DNA from: Bdellovibrionales bacterium
Lineage (GTDB): Bacteria; Bdellovibrionota; UBA1018; CAIMNF01
Direction of reading: 5' to 3'
NCBI GenBank assembly: GCA_947502835.1
Contig: CANNBJ010000001.1
Span: forward strand, 248,001 to 312,000
Length of the DNA stretch: 64,000 bases
Shown: positions 31,293 through 40,216 of the stretch, piece by piece
How the letters are laid out: every line of letters begins with the position of its first letter
Numbering within the stretch: position 1 is the stretch's first letter
Position numbers and translations under genes: made by a program
The notes under the pieces: generated by a model
Told to the model about the DNA's origin: nothing
The model's database searches: none
The model's input: the letters and a program-made list of their open reading frames with translations, nothing else

Positions 31293-33386
31293 TCAGATTT
31301 GGGCATTCAATCCAAGATAGAAGTTCCGGGGTTGAGCCGGATCGACTCCATTGCCTCGGACTCTTGCCCAGTAGGCTGCATCAAACAGGTTGTTCACGCC
31401 GCCCACCAGTTTGAGTCGTTTTTCAAGGATCGGAGTTTCAAAGGTCAGGTCCCAGACCCGATAGGTGGGAATCTTGAAATTCGCTGAGTTTTCGTCATCC
31501 CCGAAGTGCTCAGTCACGAGGGTGTTCATGAGAGCGATCTTGATCCCATCGGCAGGATACAGGAGCAGCCCTGTGCGGAGCAGGTATTTTGGAGCGTACT
31601 GAGGGGTCTTTCCGTCAAGTTGACCCTCGGTGAATTGTGCATTCAATGCTGAGAAATTGAAGTACAGGTGCATGTTGCTCAAAAGGTTCGCAAAAACCCC
31701 AAGGTCTCCCTCAAGAGAGCCATCCACTCCAAGGTATCGTGCAGCTCCCGTGTTCTGAAGTGTGTTTACTACCCGTCCGAATTGATTCGAATAGTGAATG
31801 TAAAAGACAGAACTGTCCCACTGAAGCCATCGCGAGCTTCCGCGATAGCCGGCCTCTGCTTGCAAAGATCTTGCTTCCTTGATGTCTTCGGCAATTTGAT
31901 CGTTATTGAAGAGCGGAATGGTATCGGCATAGGTCTTTGGCTTGTAGGCCTGCGACACATTCCCGTAAAACTCGCTTCCATCTTCAAGTCCATAGCCCAT
32001 TCCAAGTCCAAACAGAGGGACATGGCTCCATTCACGGTTGTTCCGAAGAGGGTCCGATGCCCCGACATTCAGGCGTTCTTCGATGGATTGATAAATGTTC
32101 TCGATCCTGACTCCCGGGGTGATTGAAAACGCTCCCCACTCCAGGCGATTCTCTGCAAACAGGGACACGGTTCTTGAATTCCGCATCAGGTCCTTCCTCA
32201 GGTCTCCCGTGCGGGCATTTGGAGTTGCCCCCTGGAATTGCAGAAAGGGTGAATCCACCCAATACAGGGTGGTTCCAACTGTCGCCGTGTTTTTCCCGGC
32301 TACAAAATCAGGACTCCATTTCACGCGGGAGTCGATCGACGCAGTGGTGAAAGCTTGCTTTTGAATGGTATTGGTCGTGCCATTTGCAACGCCACCAAAT
32401 TGGGGAACGCCCGTTCCGAGAGCTTGCCTGAAGCTGTCGCGATCAAAGGAGTGGATCATGAAGCGCGAATCCCAAAGGGCGCCGCCCTCGAATTTACGCT
32501 GATACCCAAGTACGGCTCCGGTTCTTCTGACTTGAAGGCGATCATTTGAGAGCGTGTTGGCGAAACGGTTTTCAAAAAAGCTGATCTGGTTTGAGCCGCT
32601 TTGGAGGGCGAGTCCGCCAGCCTCCCCGAACTCGGCCTGATAGTGTTCCACCTCGACGCGGAGTTTTTCGACTTCGCTTAATTTTGTAGTGGTACGAGCG
32701 GCAACAGCGCTCACATCAAAGTCGCTGTTATTTGTTCGAAATCCATCGCCTAGCCTTCGATGCCCTGTCACGAGAGCATTTGTCGCGCCGAGCCCGAAGT
32801 GGATTCCGAGGTTGTATGCTTTGAATTCGTTTGAGCCGAGCCGAAGTCCAAGTGAACCCCCGGGTGCCTCGCCCGCTTTTGGCTGTTTGAGTTGGTAGTT
32901 TAGCGCACCCCCTGGCAGCGGCCCGTACACGAGTCCCGCTCCGCCGCGCAGGAATTCGATTTTTTCCACCCAATCATAGGGCGGTACATAGTAGGTGGCA
33001 GGGTACCCGTAGAGATCGGCCTCGATGGGTGCGCCATCCTGGAGCACGAGCACGTTGAATGTTTCATGCGGGTCCCCCTGACCGCGATAGTTGAACGAGG
33101 CAAAGCTTTCGTTCGTGACCTCGCTCACAAGAAGACCCGGGACCTTGGTAAATGCCTGCCGGTGACTGTTGGTCGAGAGTTCAGGCAGGGCTTCAAGCTT
33201 GGTCTGGGTGACCTTTTTGCCCCTCAGGATCACGGCACGGTCGCCGTCTCGAGGGGAGGCGTCATCATAAAAAAAGGAATCCCGTGAGTCTTCGATTCGA
33301 AGGGTCTCGAGTTTGGATTCTTCCGCGAGGCTCATCAGTGAGGATGAAAAAATAAAGGTGACAACAATCAACAGTACAGATCTCAT
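31293..33386 (-). CDS. TonB-dependent outer-membrane receptor, FecA-like siderophore/iron type
   Basis: A 697-residue protein with a signal peptide (residues 1-21), an N-terminal plug domain with the LRGGAGLVYGPLPGGALNY segment (about 144-162), a 22-strand-type barrel with repeated aromatic-rich strands, and a C-terminal end PRNFYLGLNAQI. It would import ferric siderophores or citrate across the outer membrane using TonB. The plug sequence fits the FecA-like class; the siderophore cannot be predicted. The Fur box overlaps the region just upstream of the ATG, so iron repression is likely. Downstream on the same strand lies tonB. Confidence 0.9.
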   Translation of the reverse strand: MRSVLLIVVTFIFSSSLMSLAEESKLETLRIEDSRDSFFYDDASPRDGDRAVILRGKKVTQTKLEALPELSTNSHRQAFTKVPGLLVSEVTNESFASFNYRGQGDPHETFNVLVLQDGAPIEADLYGYPATYYVPPYDWVEKIEFLRGGAGLVYGPLPGGALNYQLKQPKAGEAPGGSLGLRLGSNEFKAYNLGIHFGLGATNALVTGHRRLGDGFRTNNSDFDVSAVAARTTTKLSEVEKLRVEVEHYQAEFGEAGGLALQSGSNQISFFENRFANTLSNDRLQVRRTGAVLGYQRKFEGGALWDSRFMIHSFDRDSFRQALGTGVPQFGGVANGTTNTIQKQAFTTASIDSRVKWSPDFVAGKNTATVGTTLYWVDSPFLQFQGATPNARTGDLRKDLMRNSRTVSLFAENRLEWGAFSITPGVRIENIYQSIEERLNVGASDPLRNNREWSHVPLFGLGMGYGLEDGSEFYGNVSQAYKPKTYADTIPLFNNDQIAEDIKEARSLQAEAGYRGSSRWLQWDSSVFYIHYSNQFGRVVNTLQNTGAARYLGVDGSLEGDLGVFANLLSNMHLYFNFSALNAQFTEGQLDGKTPQYAPKYLLRTGLLLYPADGIKIALMNTLVTEHFGDDENSANFKIPTYRVWDLTFETPILEKRLKLVGGVNNLFDAAYWARVRGNGVDPAQPRNFYLGLNAQI

Positions 33387-33390
33387 TGTT

Positions 33391-33409
33391 GAGAATGATT
33401 ATCATTAGC
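33391..33409 (-). promoter_or_regulatory. Fur box overlapping the start of the receptor gene
   Basis: GAGAATGATTATCATTAGC on the plus strand matches the Fur consensus at 16 of 19 positions. It ends 4 nt before the receptor ATG and overlaps GATAAT, the likely -10 box, so Fur binding would block initiation. Confidence 0.85.
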
Positions 33410-33486
33410 GATAGGAGGACGCAAGGGGCTTTCTGATCATGGAATTTCGTTGAGCGTACAAGAAAGGGATCTCGAAGCGAACGAAT

Positions 33487-34050
33487 TCACTGTTTTCCGG
33501 ACTTGTTTTGAATGTAGATGGAACTCTCAATCCTCATGAGCATGACCGTGCGTCTGGCTCTTTTGATGGATTCCGAAATCTCAGCGGGAATCTGTTCCTG
33601 AGACAAAATCCTGTCCAGGGCTTCATTCAACTGGTTCACTGCGACACCATACTGAATTGCTTTGGTCATCACCTCCTGGATTTCGCCGAGGACTATCGGC
33701 TTGGCCAGGAAGTCAGTGGCATTGAGGCGAATCGCTTCTTGATAACTTTTCGTGTCACCGAAGGCTGTGAGAACCACAAAAGGGATCGGATTGAACCGGG
33801 ATCTGACCCGTGACAGCAATTCCAAGCCGTCCATGCGGGGCATTCTGATGTCGGACAGGATTGCGCAGATCCCGGGCGTGCTTTCCAGAATGCTGAGTGC
33901 CTCCACGCCATTGCCCGCAGTAAGAACCTCATCACAAATGGGTGTCAGCAGCTCAATCAAAAGATCGAGAATCTCAGGCTCATCGTCAACAATCAGCAAT
34001 CTGCGATTTTCCGTGTTTGCGGGTGCTTTTGGCATGAGTGTTTGATTCAT
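33487..34050 (-). CDS. Response regulator with a short C-terminal helical tail, coupled to BLUF
   Basis: A 187-residue protein with a receiver domain (about residues 15-130): acidic pair Asp22-Asp23, phosphoacceptor Asp67 in ILSDIRMPRMDG, Thr95 and Lys117, all conserved. The remaining 55 residues are helical and lack a DNA-binding or enzymatic domain, so it works by protein contact. The ATG overlaps the stop of the BLUF gene (ATGA at 34050-34047), which makes the two proteins products of coupled translation and likely partners. It lies opposite the chemotaxis operon. Confidence 0.88.
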   Translation of the reverse strand: MNQTLMPKAPANTENRRLLIVDDEPEILDLLIELLTPICDEVLTAGNGVEALSILESTPGICAILSDIRMPRMDGLELLSRVRSRFNPIPFVVLTAFGDTKSYQEAIRLNATDFLAKPIVLGEIQEVMTKAIQYGVAVNQLNEALDRILSQEQIPAEISESIKRARRTVMLMRIESSIYIQNKSGKQ

Positions 34051-34445
34051 CTGAACTGCCGCAAGAAATGAAGAGCGGTATCCGCACTCATTCGTGATGG
34101 CTCAAAGGAGCCATTCGGGGAGTATCGCAGTACTTTCTGGTTTGATTCTGAAAGAAGCACCAGCTTCATGTTCCAATCCTCAAACTCCCGCTCCATAATT
34201 TCACTGAAGTCGATCAGGGTAATTTCCTCGTGACGCGGGTCCGATCCAATTCTGTGGAACAGGTGATTTACTTCTTTGCGACCGCCTTCAATGTATTGAA
34301 TGAAACGGTCATCCCCGAACACCAGAGTTCCTGTGATTCCGTTTTTTGGATTATGGCTGAGAGCAGTATTGTGAATTTGAGCAAGCTCACTCGGGTTGGT
34401 GTTTGCTTTCAGCTGACTGGAATAAATGAGGCGGACTAATTGCAT
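34047..34445 (-). CDS. BLUF-domain blue-light photoreceptor
   Basis: A 132-residue single-domain protein of the PixD size class. The FAD-pocket residues line up exactly with PixD numbering: Tyr8, Asn32, Gln50, Trp91 and Met93 (segments LIYSSQ, HNPKNGITG, FIQYIEG, EDWNMKL). BLUF proteins switch hydrogen bonding around the flavin under blue light. The ATG at 34445 is preceded by AAAGGGATC; a frame start 25 codons upstream would add a charged stretch with no homology. It is translationally coupled to the response regulator and divergent from cheA. It is therefore a likely light input to the sensory island. Confidence 0.93.
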   Translation of the reverse strand: MQLVRLIYSSQLKANTNPSELAQIHNTALSHNPKNGITGTLVFGDDRFIQYIEGGRKEVNHLFHRIGSDPRHEEITLIDFSEIMEREFEDWNMKLVLLSESNQKVLRYSPNGSFEPSRMSADTALHFLRQFR

Positions 34446-34798
34446 ATGATCCCTTTGCGTTTGATCCTTACTGTGACCCTTGATCTCACGCCTTGATTGT
34501 ATCTTTCCTCGCATCGGCATCGAAGAAAAAAAATAAAATACGGACCTCCATTTTTGCTGCGCTCGGCGAAGATTTAGATTTCCTCACGAAACCCTTTTGA
34601 AGATTTTTTATTGAATTTAGCTTTTTTTTATGTTTTTGGATTCATAGGTAAAGAGTTTCTAAAGATATCGGTTTGTTTTTTATTTTTCCCGAATGGCAAT
34701 GTTGTTTTTCTCTTTGAATGTAAAAAAAAATGAGTGTTAATTTTTAGGGAGTTGTTTTTATTGCTTCAGTAAATTTCAAACGGTCCCGAAATAAAGGT
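34446..34798. other. AT-rich intergenic region between BLUF and cheA
   Basis: 353 nt with long T and A tracts and no convincing coding sequence. It must carry divergent promoters for the BLUF pair and the chemotaxis operon. I looked for FliA elements and found only partial matches: TAAAGAGT near 34659 without a -10 partner, and GCCGATGC on the minus strand near 34516 with a poor -35. No clear terminator or riboswitch is seen. Confidence 0.5.
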
Positions 34799-37777
34799 AT
34801 GTCATTCTCAAAAGAAGACTTGGAAGAATTCAAACTGGAAGCAAGCGAGATTCTCGAAATTGCGGAGAAGAGCTTGTTCAAGATCGAGAGTGGTGTCGAT
34901 TTCAAGAGTTCCTTTGATGCGGTATTCAGGGCGCTGCACAATCTGAAGGGGGCTGCAGGGATGATGGAGTTGACCTCCTTGCAGAATCACGTGCATGAAA
35001 TCGAAACCATCTTCATGCAGTTCAAGGGTGCGACCGCCATTCCCAAAGTCTATGTGGATTTCTTTCTTCGAGGGATAGACGGGATCAGGACTCTTCTTGC
35101 GGGCGGGGAGATCTCCTTCGATTACAGCCCTCCTGTGGTCGCCGAGTCTGCGAAAATTGAATTGCCCCTTTCGAAGACTGCAGCGCCGGACGCCGGGGCC
35201 AGCCAGGACAACGCAATGGATGAGTTTGTTTCCGAAGGGTTCGAAATGATTGAGAGGGTTTCCAAAGCCCTTGCCCGAATTGAGAAGGAAACTCCTTCCA
35301 AAGAGGTTCTGAACGATTTGTATCGGGATGTTCATTCTTTGAAGGGAGCATCTTATTTATTCGGGTTTTCTTCGATCGGGGACATTTCCCATGCCATGGA
35401 GTCCGCGCTTGAGCCGGTTCGCGAGGGAACCCATGCGCACTCTGTTGAGCTCATGAATCAGCTTTTCAAGGCGATTCGGTTCCTTGAAGTGGAGATGGAC
35501 GGGATCAAGAAGGGAAAGGTTTCTGAAGAGAACAGGGCCTTGGCGCCTGCGCTGGTCAAGGAGTTGGGCAATGCTTGCAGGAACCTTAAATCCAGTACTG
35601 ATTTGGTGGAAATGAAAATGAATACAAAACCAGCTGTCGTTGCCAATGTTCACTCCCAGGCTTCCTCCGAATCGGGAGAGAAGGATTCTGCGAGTTCGAT
35701 TCGGGTTCCAGTCGCACTATTGGACAATCTCATGACCCTGATGGGGGAGATGGTCCTGGTTCGGAATCAGGTTCTTCAATTTTCGAATCATTCAGAGGAT
35801 CTTGATTTTCTGAATCTCAGCAAAAGACTGAATGTGGTCACCAGCGAGATTCAGGGCGAAATGATGAAAACCAGAATGCAGCCGATCGGGAACATCCTGA
35901 ACAAGTACAATCGAGTGGTTCGGGATTTGTCCCAGGAGTTGCGGAAAAATATCACTTTGACTTTGAACGGATCGGAGACTGAACTCGACAAGTCACTCCT
36001 GGAGTCGATCAAGGATCCTCTCACCCACATTGTTCGAAACTCTTGTGATCATGGAATAGAGAGTCCCGAGGCCAGGGCTTCTGCGGGCAAATCCGAGAGT
36101 GGAACCATCAGCATTCGTGCCTATCATGAAGGTGGTCAAGTGGTGATCGAGGTTGCGGATGACGGAAAAGGGCTTCATCGGGATGCTCTTCTTGCCAAAG
36201 CTTTGGAGAAGGGTTTGTTGACCCAAGCCCAGGCCGCGGGCATGAATGACAAAGAAGTGTTCAACCTGATTTTTGCCCCCGGGTTCTCCACAGCGGCCGT
36301 GGTTACGAACGTTTCCGGAAGGGGCGTGGGCATGGATGTCGTACGCACGAACATCGAGAAAATCGGCGGTTCAGTCGAATTGAGCAGTGTTGCTGGTCGG
36401 GGAACCACCACCAAGATCAAGATCCCGCTCACTCTTGCAATCATTCCGGCCCTGATCATCCGGAGCGGAAGCGGGACCTTTGCAATACCCCAGGTGAAGC
36501 TCGAGGAACTTGTGAGGGTGGAAAAGTCCGGGGCCGAGCATAAGATTGAATATCTTCATGGCGCTCCGGTGTTCCGGTTGCGTGGCAATATTCTGCCTCT
36601 GGTGGATCTGAACAAGATCATGGGTGTAAAGAAGAATGGCACCGACTCCCAGGATGCCTTCAATATTGCAATCCTGAGTGCCGATCAGTGTTCTTTTGGA
36701 CTGATCGTCGATGAGATCCAGGATACTGCCGACATTGTGGTCAAGCCTCTGAATCGTTTGTTGCGGTCATTGCAGGTGTATTCGGGGGCTACGATTCTTG
36801 GGGATGGCTCCATCGCATTGATTCTCGACATTCAGGGGATATCCAAAGTAGCACATGTCGGGGCAAGCAAAACCAATAACAAGGTTCAAAGAGTGGATCA
36901 GAAGGTGAGCTCGGACTTCCAGGAGTACCTGCTGGTGGGACTCAACTCGCCCACAAAACATGCATTGGTGTTGGGATATGTGAATCGGCTTGAGGAATTC
37001 AAGCGATCTGCCATCGAAATCTCAGGAAGGAACAGGGTCATTCGGTATGGAAAGAGCATTCTTCCCGTCCTTTCGGTGAGTGAGCTTCTCGGATACGGTA
37101 CATCCAAGCTGAGTTCGGAAAAAGACACTCTTTCAGTGGTCGTGATCCAAAAGGGAGGGGTCTTCTATGGTCTTGAGGTCGATGAGATCATTGATACGCT
37201 CTCCACGGATGCCGATGTGGACTCGGAACTCACCCGTCAAGCGGGCTTTTTCGGGAACCTCAATACCCCGGACGGCCTGATTGTGGCAATTGATCCGTTT
37301 GAGATCATCGGGCTTGCGTATCCCGACTCTGTTTCTGCAGGTAAATCCGATCAGAGTGCTGTGATTCCAATCAAAGGAAAAAAGAAAATGAGACCTCTTC
37401 GAATTCTGCTTGTGGAGGATACGGTGTTTTTCCGAAAGGCCGTGACAATCATCCTCCAGAAAGAGGGCCATGAGGTGACGATTGCAGTGGACGGAAAGGA
37501 AGCAGTTGAGATCCTGAATCGCCATTCGGAAAAGTTCGATCTGATCATTTCAGACATCGAAATGCCAAGAATGAATGGCTTTGAGTTGGCGCAGGCCGTG
37601 AGAGCGAGTCAGGGCTTTTCACTCATCCCTTTGCTTGCCCTGAGTTCCCGGGCGGATAAAAAGTATGCCGAGCAGGGATTGAAAGCCGGATTCAATCGTT
37701 ATCTTGAAAAACTGAAACCCGGACTCTTGATTGAGACGATTTCCGACTTGATGGAAGGCGCAAGGGAGGCGGCATGA
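34799..37777 (+). CDS. cheA: Hybrid chemotaxis histidine kinase CheA with two HPt, two CheW-like and one receiver domain
   Basis: A 992-residue protein. HPt1 has His47 (RALHNLKGAAG), HPt2 has His179 (DVHSLKGASYLFGF). The P3 dimer domain covers about 300-380, and the ATPase domain about 400-545 with N-box NSCDHG and G boxes DDGKG and GRGVGMD. A first CheW-like domain is at about 546-690 and a second at about 705-845. A C-terminal receiver domain covers about 865-990 with Asp919 in IISDIEMPRMNG. CheA phosphorylates CheY and CheB in response to receptors. The extra HPt and the receiver are additions to the classical layout. The cheW start overlaps its stop. The intact acidic pocket suggests the receiver is functional. 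Confidence 0.95.
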   Translation: MSFSKEDLEEFKLEASEILEIAEKSLFKIESGVDFKSSFDAVFRALHNLKGAAGMMELTSLQNHVHEIETIFMQFKGATAIPKVYVDFFLRGIDGIRTLLAGGEISFDYSPPVVAESAKIELPLSKTAAPDAGASQDNAMDEFVSEGFEMIERVSKALARIEKETPSKEVLNDLYRDVHSLKGASYLFGFSSIGDISHAMESALEPVREGTHAHSVELMNQLFKAIRFLEVEMDGIKKGKVSEENRALAPALVKELGNACRNLKSSTDLVEMKMNTKPAVVANVHSQASSESGEKDSASSIRVPVALLDNLMTLMGEMVLVRNQVLQFSNHSEDLDFLNLSKRLNVVTSEIQGEMMKTRMQPIGNILNKYNRVVRDLSQELRKNITLTLNGSETELDKSLLESIKDPLTHIVRNSCDHGIESPEARASAGKSESGTISIRAYHEGGQVVIEVADDGKGLHRDALLAKALEKGLLTQAQAAGMNDKEVFNLIFAPGFSTAAVVTNVSGRGVGMDVVRTNIEKIGGSVELSSVAGRGTTTKIKIPLTLAIIPALIIRSGSGTFAIPQVKLEELVRVEKSGAEHKIEYLHGAPVFRLRGNILPLVDLNKIMGVKKNGTDSQDAFNIAILSADQCSFGLIVDEIQDTADIVVKPLNRLLRSLQVYSGATILGDGSIALILDIQGISKVAHVGASKTNNKVQRVDQKVSSDFQEYLLVGLNSPTKHALVLGYVNRLEEFKRSAIEISGRNRVIRYGKSILPVLSVSELLGYGTSKLSSEKDTLSVVVIQKGGVFYGLEVDEIIDTLSTDADVDSELTRQAGFFGNLNTPDGLIVAIDPFEIIGLAYPDSVSAGKSDQSAVIPIKGKKKMRPLRILLVEDTVFFRKAVTIILQKEGHEVTIAVDGKEAVEILNRHSEKFDLIISDIEMPRMNGFELAQAVRASQGFSLIPLLALSSRADKKYAEQGLKAGFNRYLEKLKPGLLIETISDLMEGAREAA

Positions 37778-38241
37778 ATGACGTTGATTTAAAAACACAA
37801 GAATCAATCCCGGAGTTGTTGACCACCTTCTATGTCGGCAATGAGTATTACGGGATTGAAGTGATGAAGGTGCAGGAGGTGACCGGCACTCCGGTCGTGG
37901 TGCCCGTTCCACTTGCTCCGAACTTTGTCAGAGGATTGATCAATCTGAGAGGGCAACTGGCCACTGCACTCGGGCTCCGTGAGCTGTTTGGTGCAGGCGA
38001 GGCTCAAGTGAATCAACAGATGTCGGTGGTTTGTCGCATGGACGGAAATCTGGTTTCGCTCATCGTGGATCAGATCGGGGATGTGGTGGAGGTGGAGGGC
38101 AGGATTTTTGAGGATCCACCGGATACCTTGCCCCCGGGAATCAGAAAGTATGTGAAAGGGATCTATAAGATGGATGACTCCCTGCTGAGTTTGCTTGATA
38201 TGGAGAAGATCACAAGAGAGCTTGCACCGAACCTTGAATGA
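37774..38241 (+). CDS. cheW: Chemotaxis adaptor CheW
   Basis: A 155-residue CheW. Key segments are the first strand (TTFYVGNEYYGIEVMKVQEV), VRGLINLRGQ (about residues 52-61) at the receptor interface, and LIVDQIGDVVEV near 90, then VKGIYKMDDSLLSLLDMEKI. CheW links receptors to CheA. Its ATG overlaps the cheA stop (ATGA at 37774-37777), so expression is coupled. Together with the two CheW-like domains inside CheA, it is the third copy of this fold in the operon. The downstream receptor gene starts 31 nt later. Confidence 0.95.
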   Translation: MNDVDLKTQESIPELLTTFYVGNEYYGIEVMKVQEVTGTPVVVPVPLAPNFVRGLINLRGQLATALGLRELFGAGEAQVNQQMSVVCRMDGNLVSLIVDQIGDVVEVEGRIFEDPPDTLPPGIRKYVKGIYKMDDSLLSLLDMEKITRELAPNLE

Positions 38242-38272
38242 ATTTAGGAACGACAAAAAATAGGAGAAAAAA

Positions 38273-40216
38273 ATGGAAAATACAGCAATGGTTTATGAAA
38301 ACACACGGATTGAGAACAAGACAGGCGAGGATTCTTCGAATTTGAAGGCGATCGTCTCTGCAATTGATCGCGCGCAGGCCGTGATTGAGTTCAAACTGGA
38401 TGGAACTGTCATCAATGCAAACGAGAATTTCTTGAAAACCATGGGCTACAGCCTGGCCGAAATCAAAGGGGCCCATCACCAGATGTTTTGCGAACCGAGC
38501 TTTACCCAAACACCCGAATACGTACAATTCTGGGCAAAACTCGGGCAGGGCGAGTTCCAGACCGGAGAGTTCAAAAGAGTGGGAAAGGGCGGCCGTGAGG
38601 TCTGGATCATGGCCTCGTACAGCCCTGTCCTTGGTGAGGATGGAAAGCCCTGCAAGGTGATCAAGTTCGCAACCGACGTGACCGCCGCAAAGTCTGAGCT
38701 TAAAGTAAGAACTGACATCATGAATCTGACGAGCATTGTTTCAGAGGCCAACCTTAAGGGCGACATTCTGAGCGTGAACGACAAGTTCTGTGAGGTATCG
38801 AAGTATTCCAAAGAGGAATTGATCGGCAAACCCCACAATACCACCCGCCATCCGGATATGCCAAAAGAGGTGTTCAAGGAACTGTGGGGTACCATTGGGC
38901 GCGGGAAAATTTTCCGTGGCATCGTGAAGAACAGGGCGAAAGATGGAACTCCCTACTATGTCGATGCTGTGATCGCTCCCATCATGGGAGAAAACGGGAA
39001 GCCGAAAAAGTACCTCGGAGTCCGATACGACATCACAGAGGCTGAAATTGAACGCCAGAACATGCGTGGTCTTTTCCGCGCAATTGATGCTTCATTTGCC
39101 TACATAGAATTTGATACTTCGGGCAATATCCTGAGCGCCAACAAGATTTTTCAGGAGGCCATGGGCTATTCACCTGAGGAGCTGAAAAACAGGCACCACA
39201 GGACCTTCTGTGAGCAGTCGTTGTCGAGCTCCTCTGAGTATGCCCAGTTTTGGGAGAATCTCAGGTCTGGCAAGGCCCAGAGCGGTATTTTCAAGCGCGT
39301 CACGAAGTCGGGAAAAGAGATCTGGTTGCAAGCCGTCTATTCACCGGTGACCGATGAGACAGGTCGGGTATCCAAGGTTGTGAAAATTGCTACCGATGTT
39401 ACGGGCCAGCAAAAAATGATTTTCTCGATTCAGGAGACGGCGACTGCGCTTTCGGCCGCATCAAATGAATTGACTGCAACTGCGACTGAGATGACCAACA
39501 CGGCAAACAGGACGAATCAGGAGTCCCAATCCGCAGCTGCCGCCTCCGAAGAGGTTGCAACCGGGGTTCAGACTGTTGCCACCAACATGGAGGAAATGGT
39601 TGCGTCGATCAAGGAGATTTCCAGGTCCACAAATGAGTCTTCCCAAATGGCGAAACTCACCATGCAAAAGGCCCAGGAGTCGAATACGACGATTGTCAAG
39701 CTGGGTGTGAGCAGCCAGGAAATTGGTGACGTGATCAAGGTGATCAGTTCCATCGCTCAACAGACCAATCTCCTTGCCTTGAATGCAACCATCGAAGCTG
39801 CAAGGGCTGGAGAAGCCGGAAAGGGATTTGCCGTTGTTGCAAACGAAGTAAAGGAGCTTGCCAAGCAAACTGCGAAAGCAACAAACGATATCACGAACAA
39901 GATCGGTGCGATTCAAGGTGATACCAAGAATGCGGTCGAGGCTATTGGCGGGATTTCACTTGCGGTGGAAAAACTGAATGGGATTGCCGGAGTGATTGCT
40001 GCCGCGGTCGAGGAGCAAACTGCCACAACCAATGAGATTTCAAGAGTTGTGGTCGAGTCCAAGAAAGGAGTCGAGAGCATCGCAAGCACTGTCCGCACGG
40101 TATCAATGGCGTCTGTGGAAAGTACGGCCGCGTCGAATCAAACCCTTGCTGCGTCCAAGGAGCTTGCGATTCTTGCAGAGAAGCTCAATGCTCTGGTCAA
40201 GAGTACGAGCAAATGA
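38273..40216 (+). CDS. Soluble methyl-accepting chemotaxis protein with three PAS domains, including an Aer-type PAS
   Basis: A 647-residue chemoreceptor with no transmembrane segment. PAS1 is at about residues 24-137, PAS2 at about 145-265 and PAS3 at about 270-388, followed by a helical linker and the MCP signalling domain (about 400-640) with the hairpin core [33 protein letters not shown]2 has the Aer-like pattern [24 protein letters not shown] and [15 protein letters not shown], which in Aer binds FAD and reports redox state. It probably senses cytoplasmic redox or oxygen. AGGAGA precedes the ATG. The cheB start overlaps its stop. Confidence 0.93.
   Translation: MENTAMVYENTRIENKTGEDSSNLKAIVSAIDRAQAVIEFKLDGTVINANENFLKTMGYSLAEIKGAHHQMFCEPSFTQTPEYVQFWAKLGQGEFQTGEFKRVGKGGREVWIMASYSPVLGEDGKPCKVIKFATDVTAAKSELKVRTDIMNLTSIVSEANLKGDILSVNDKFCEVSKYSKEELIGKPHNTTRHPDMPKEVFKELWGTIGRGKIFRGIVKNRAKDGTPYYVDAVIAPIMGENGKPKKYLGVRYDITEAEIERQNMRGLFRAIDASFAYIEFDTSGNILSANKIFQEAMGYSPEELKNRHHRTFCEQSLSSSSEYAQFWENLRSGKAQSGIFKRVTKSGKEIWLQAVYSPVTDETGRVSKVVKIATDVTGQQKMIFSIQETATALSAASNELTATATEMTNTANRTNQESQSAAAASEEVATGVQTVATNMEEMVASIKEISRSTNESSQMAKLTMQKAQESNTTIVKLGVSSQEIGDVIKVISSIAQQTNLLALNATIEAARAGEAGKGFAVVANEVKELAKQTAKATNDITNKIGAIQGDTKNAVEAIGGISLAVEKLNGIAGVIAAAVEEQTATTNEISRVVVESKKGVESIASTVRTVSMASVESTAASNQTLAASKELAILAEKLNALVKSTSK

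Noticed and set aside
34446-34798. Sigma-28 promoters for the che operon or the BLUF gene
   Set aside because: Only partial matches (GCCGATGC with a poor -35; TAAAGAGT without a -10), below what I would accept.
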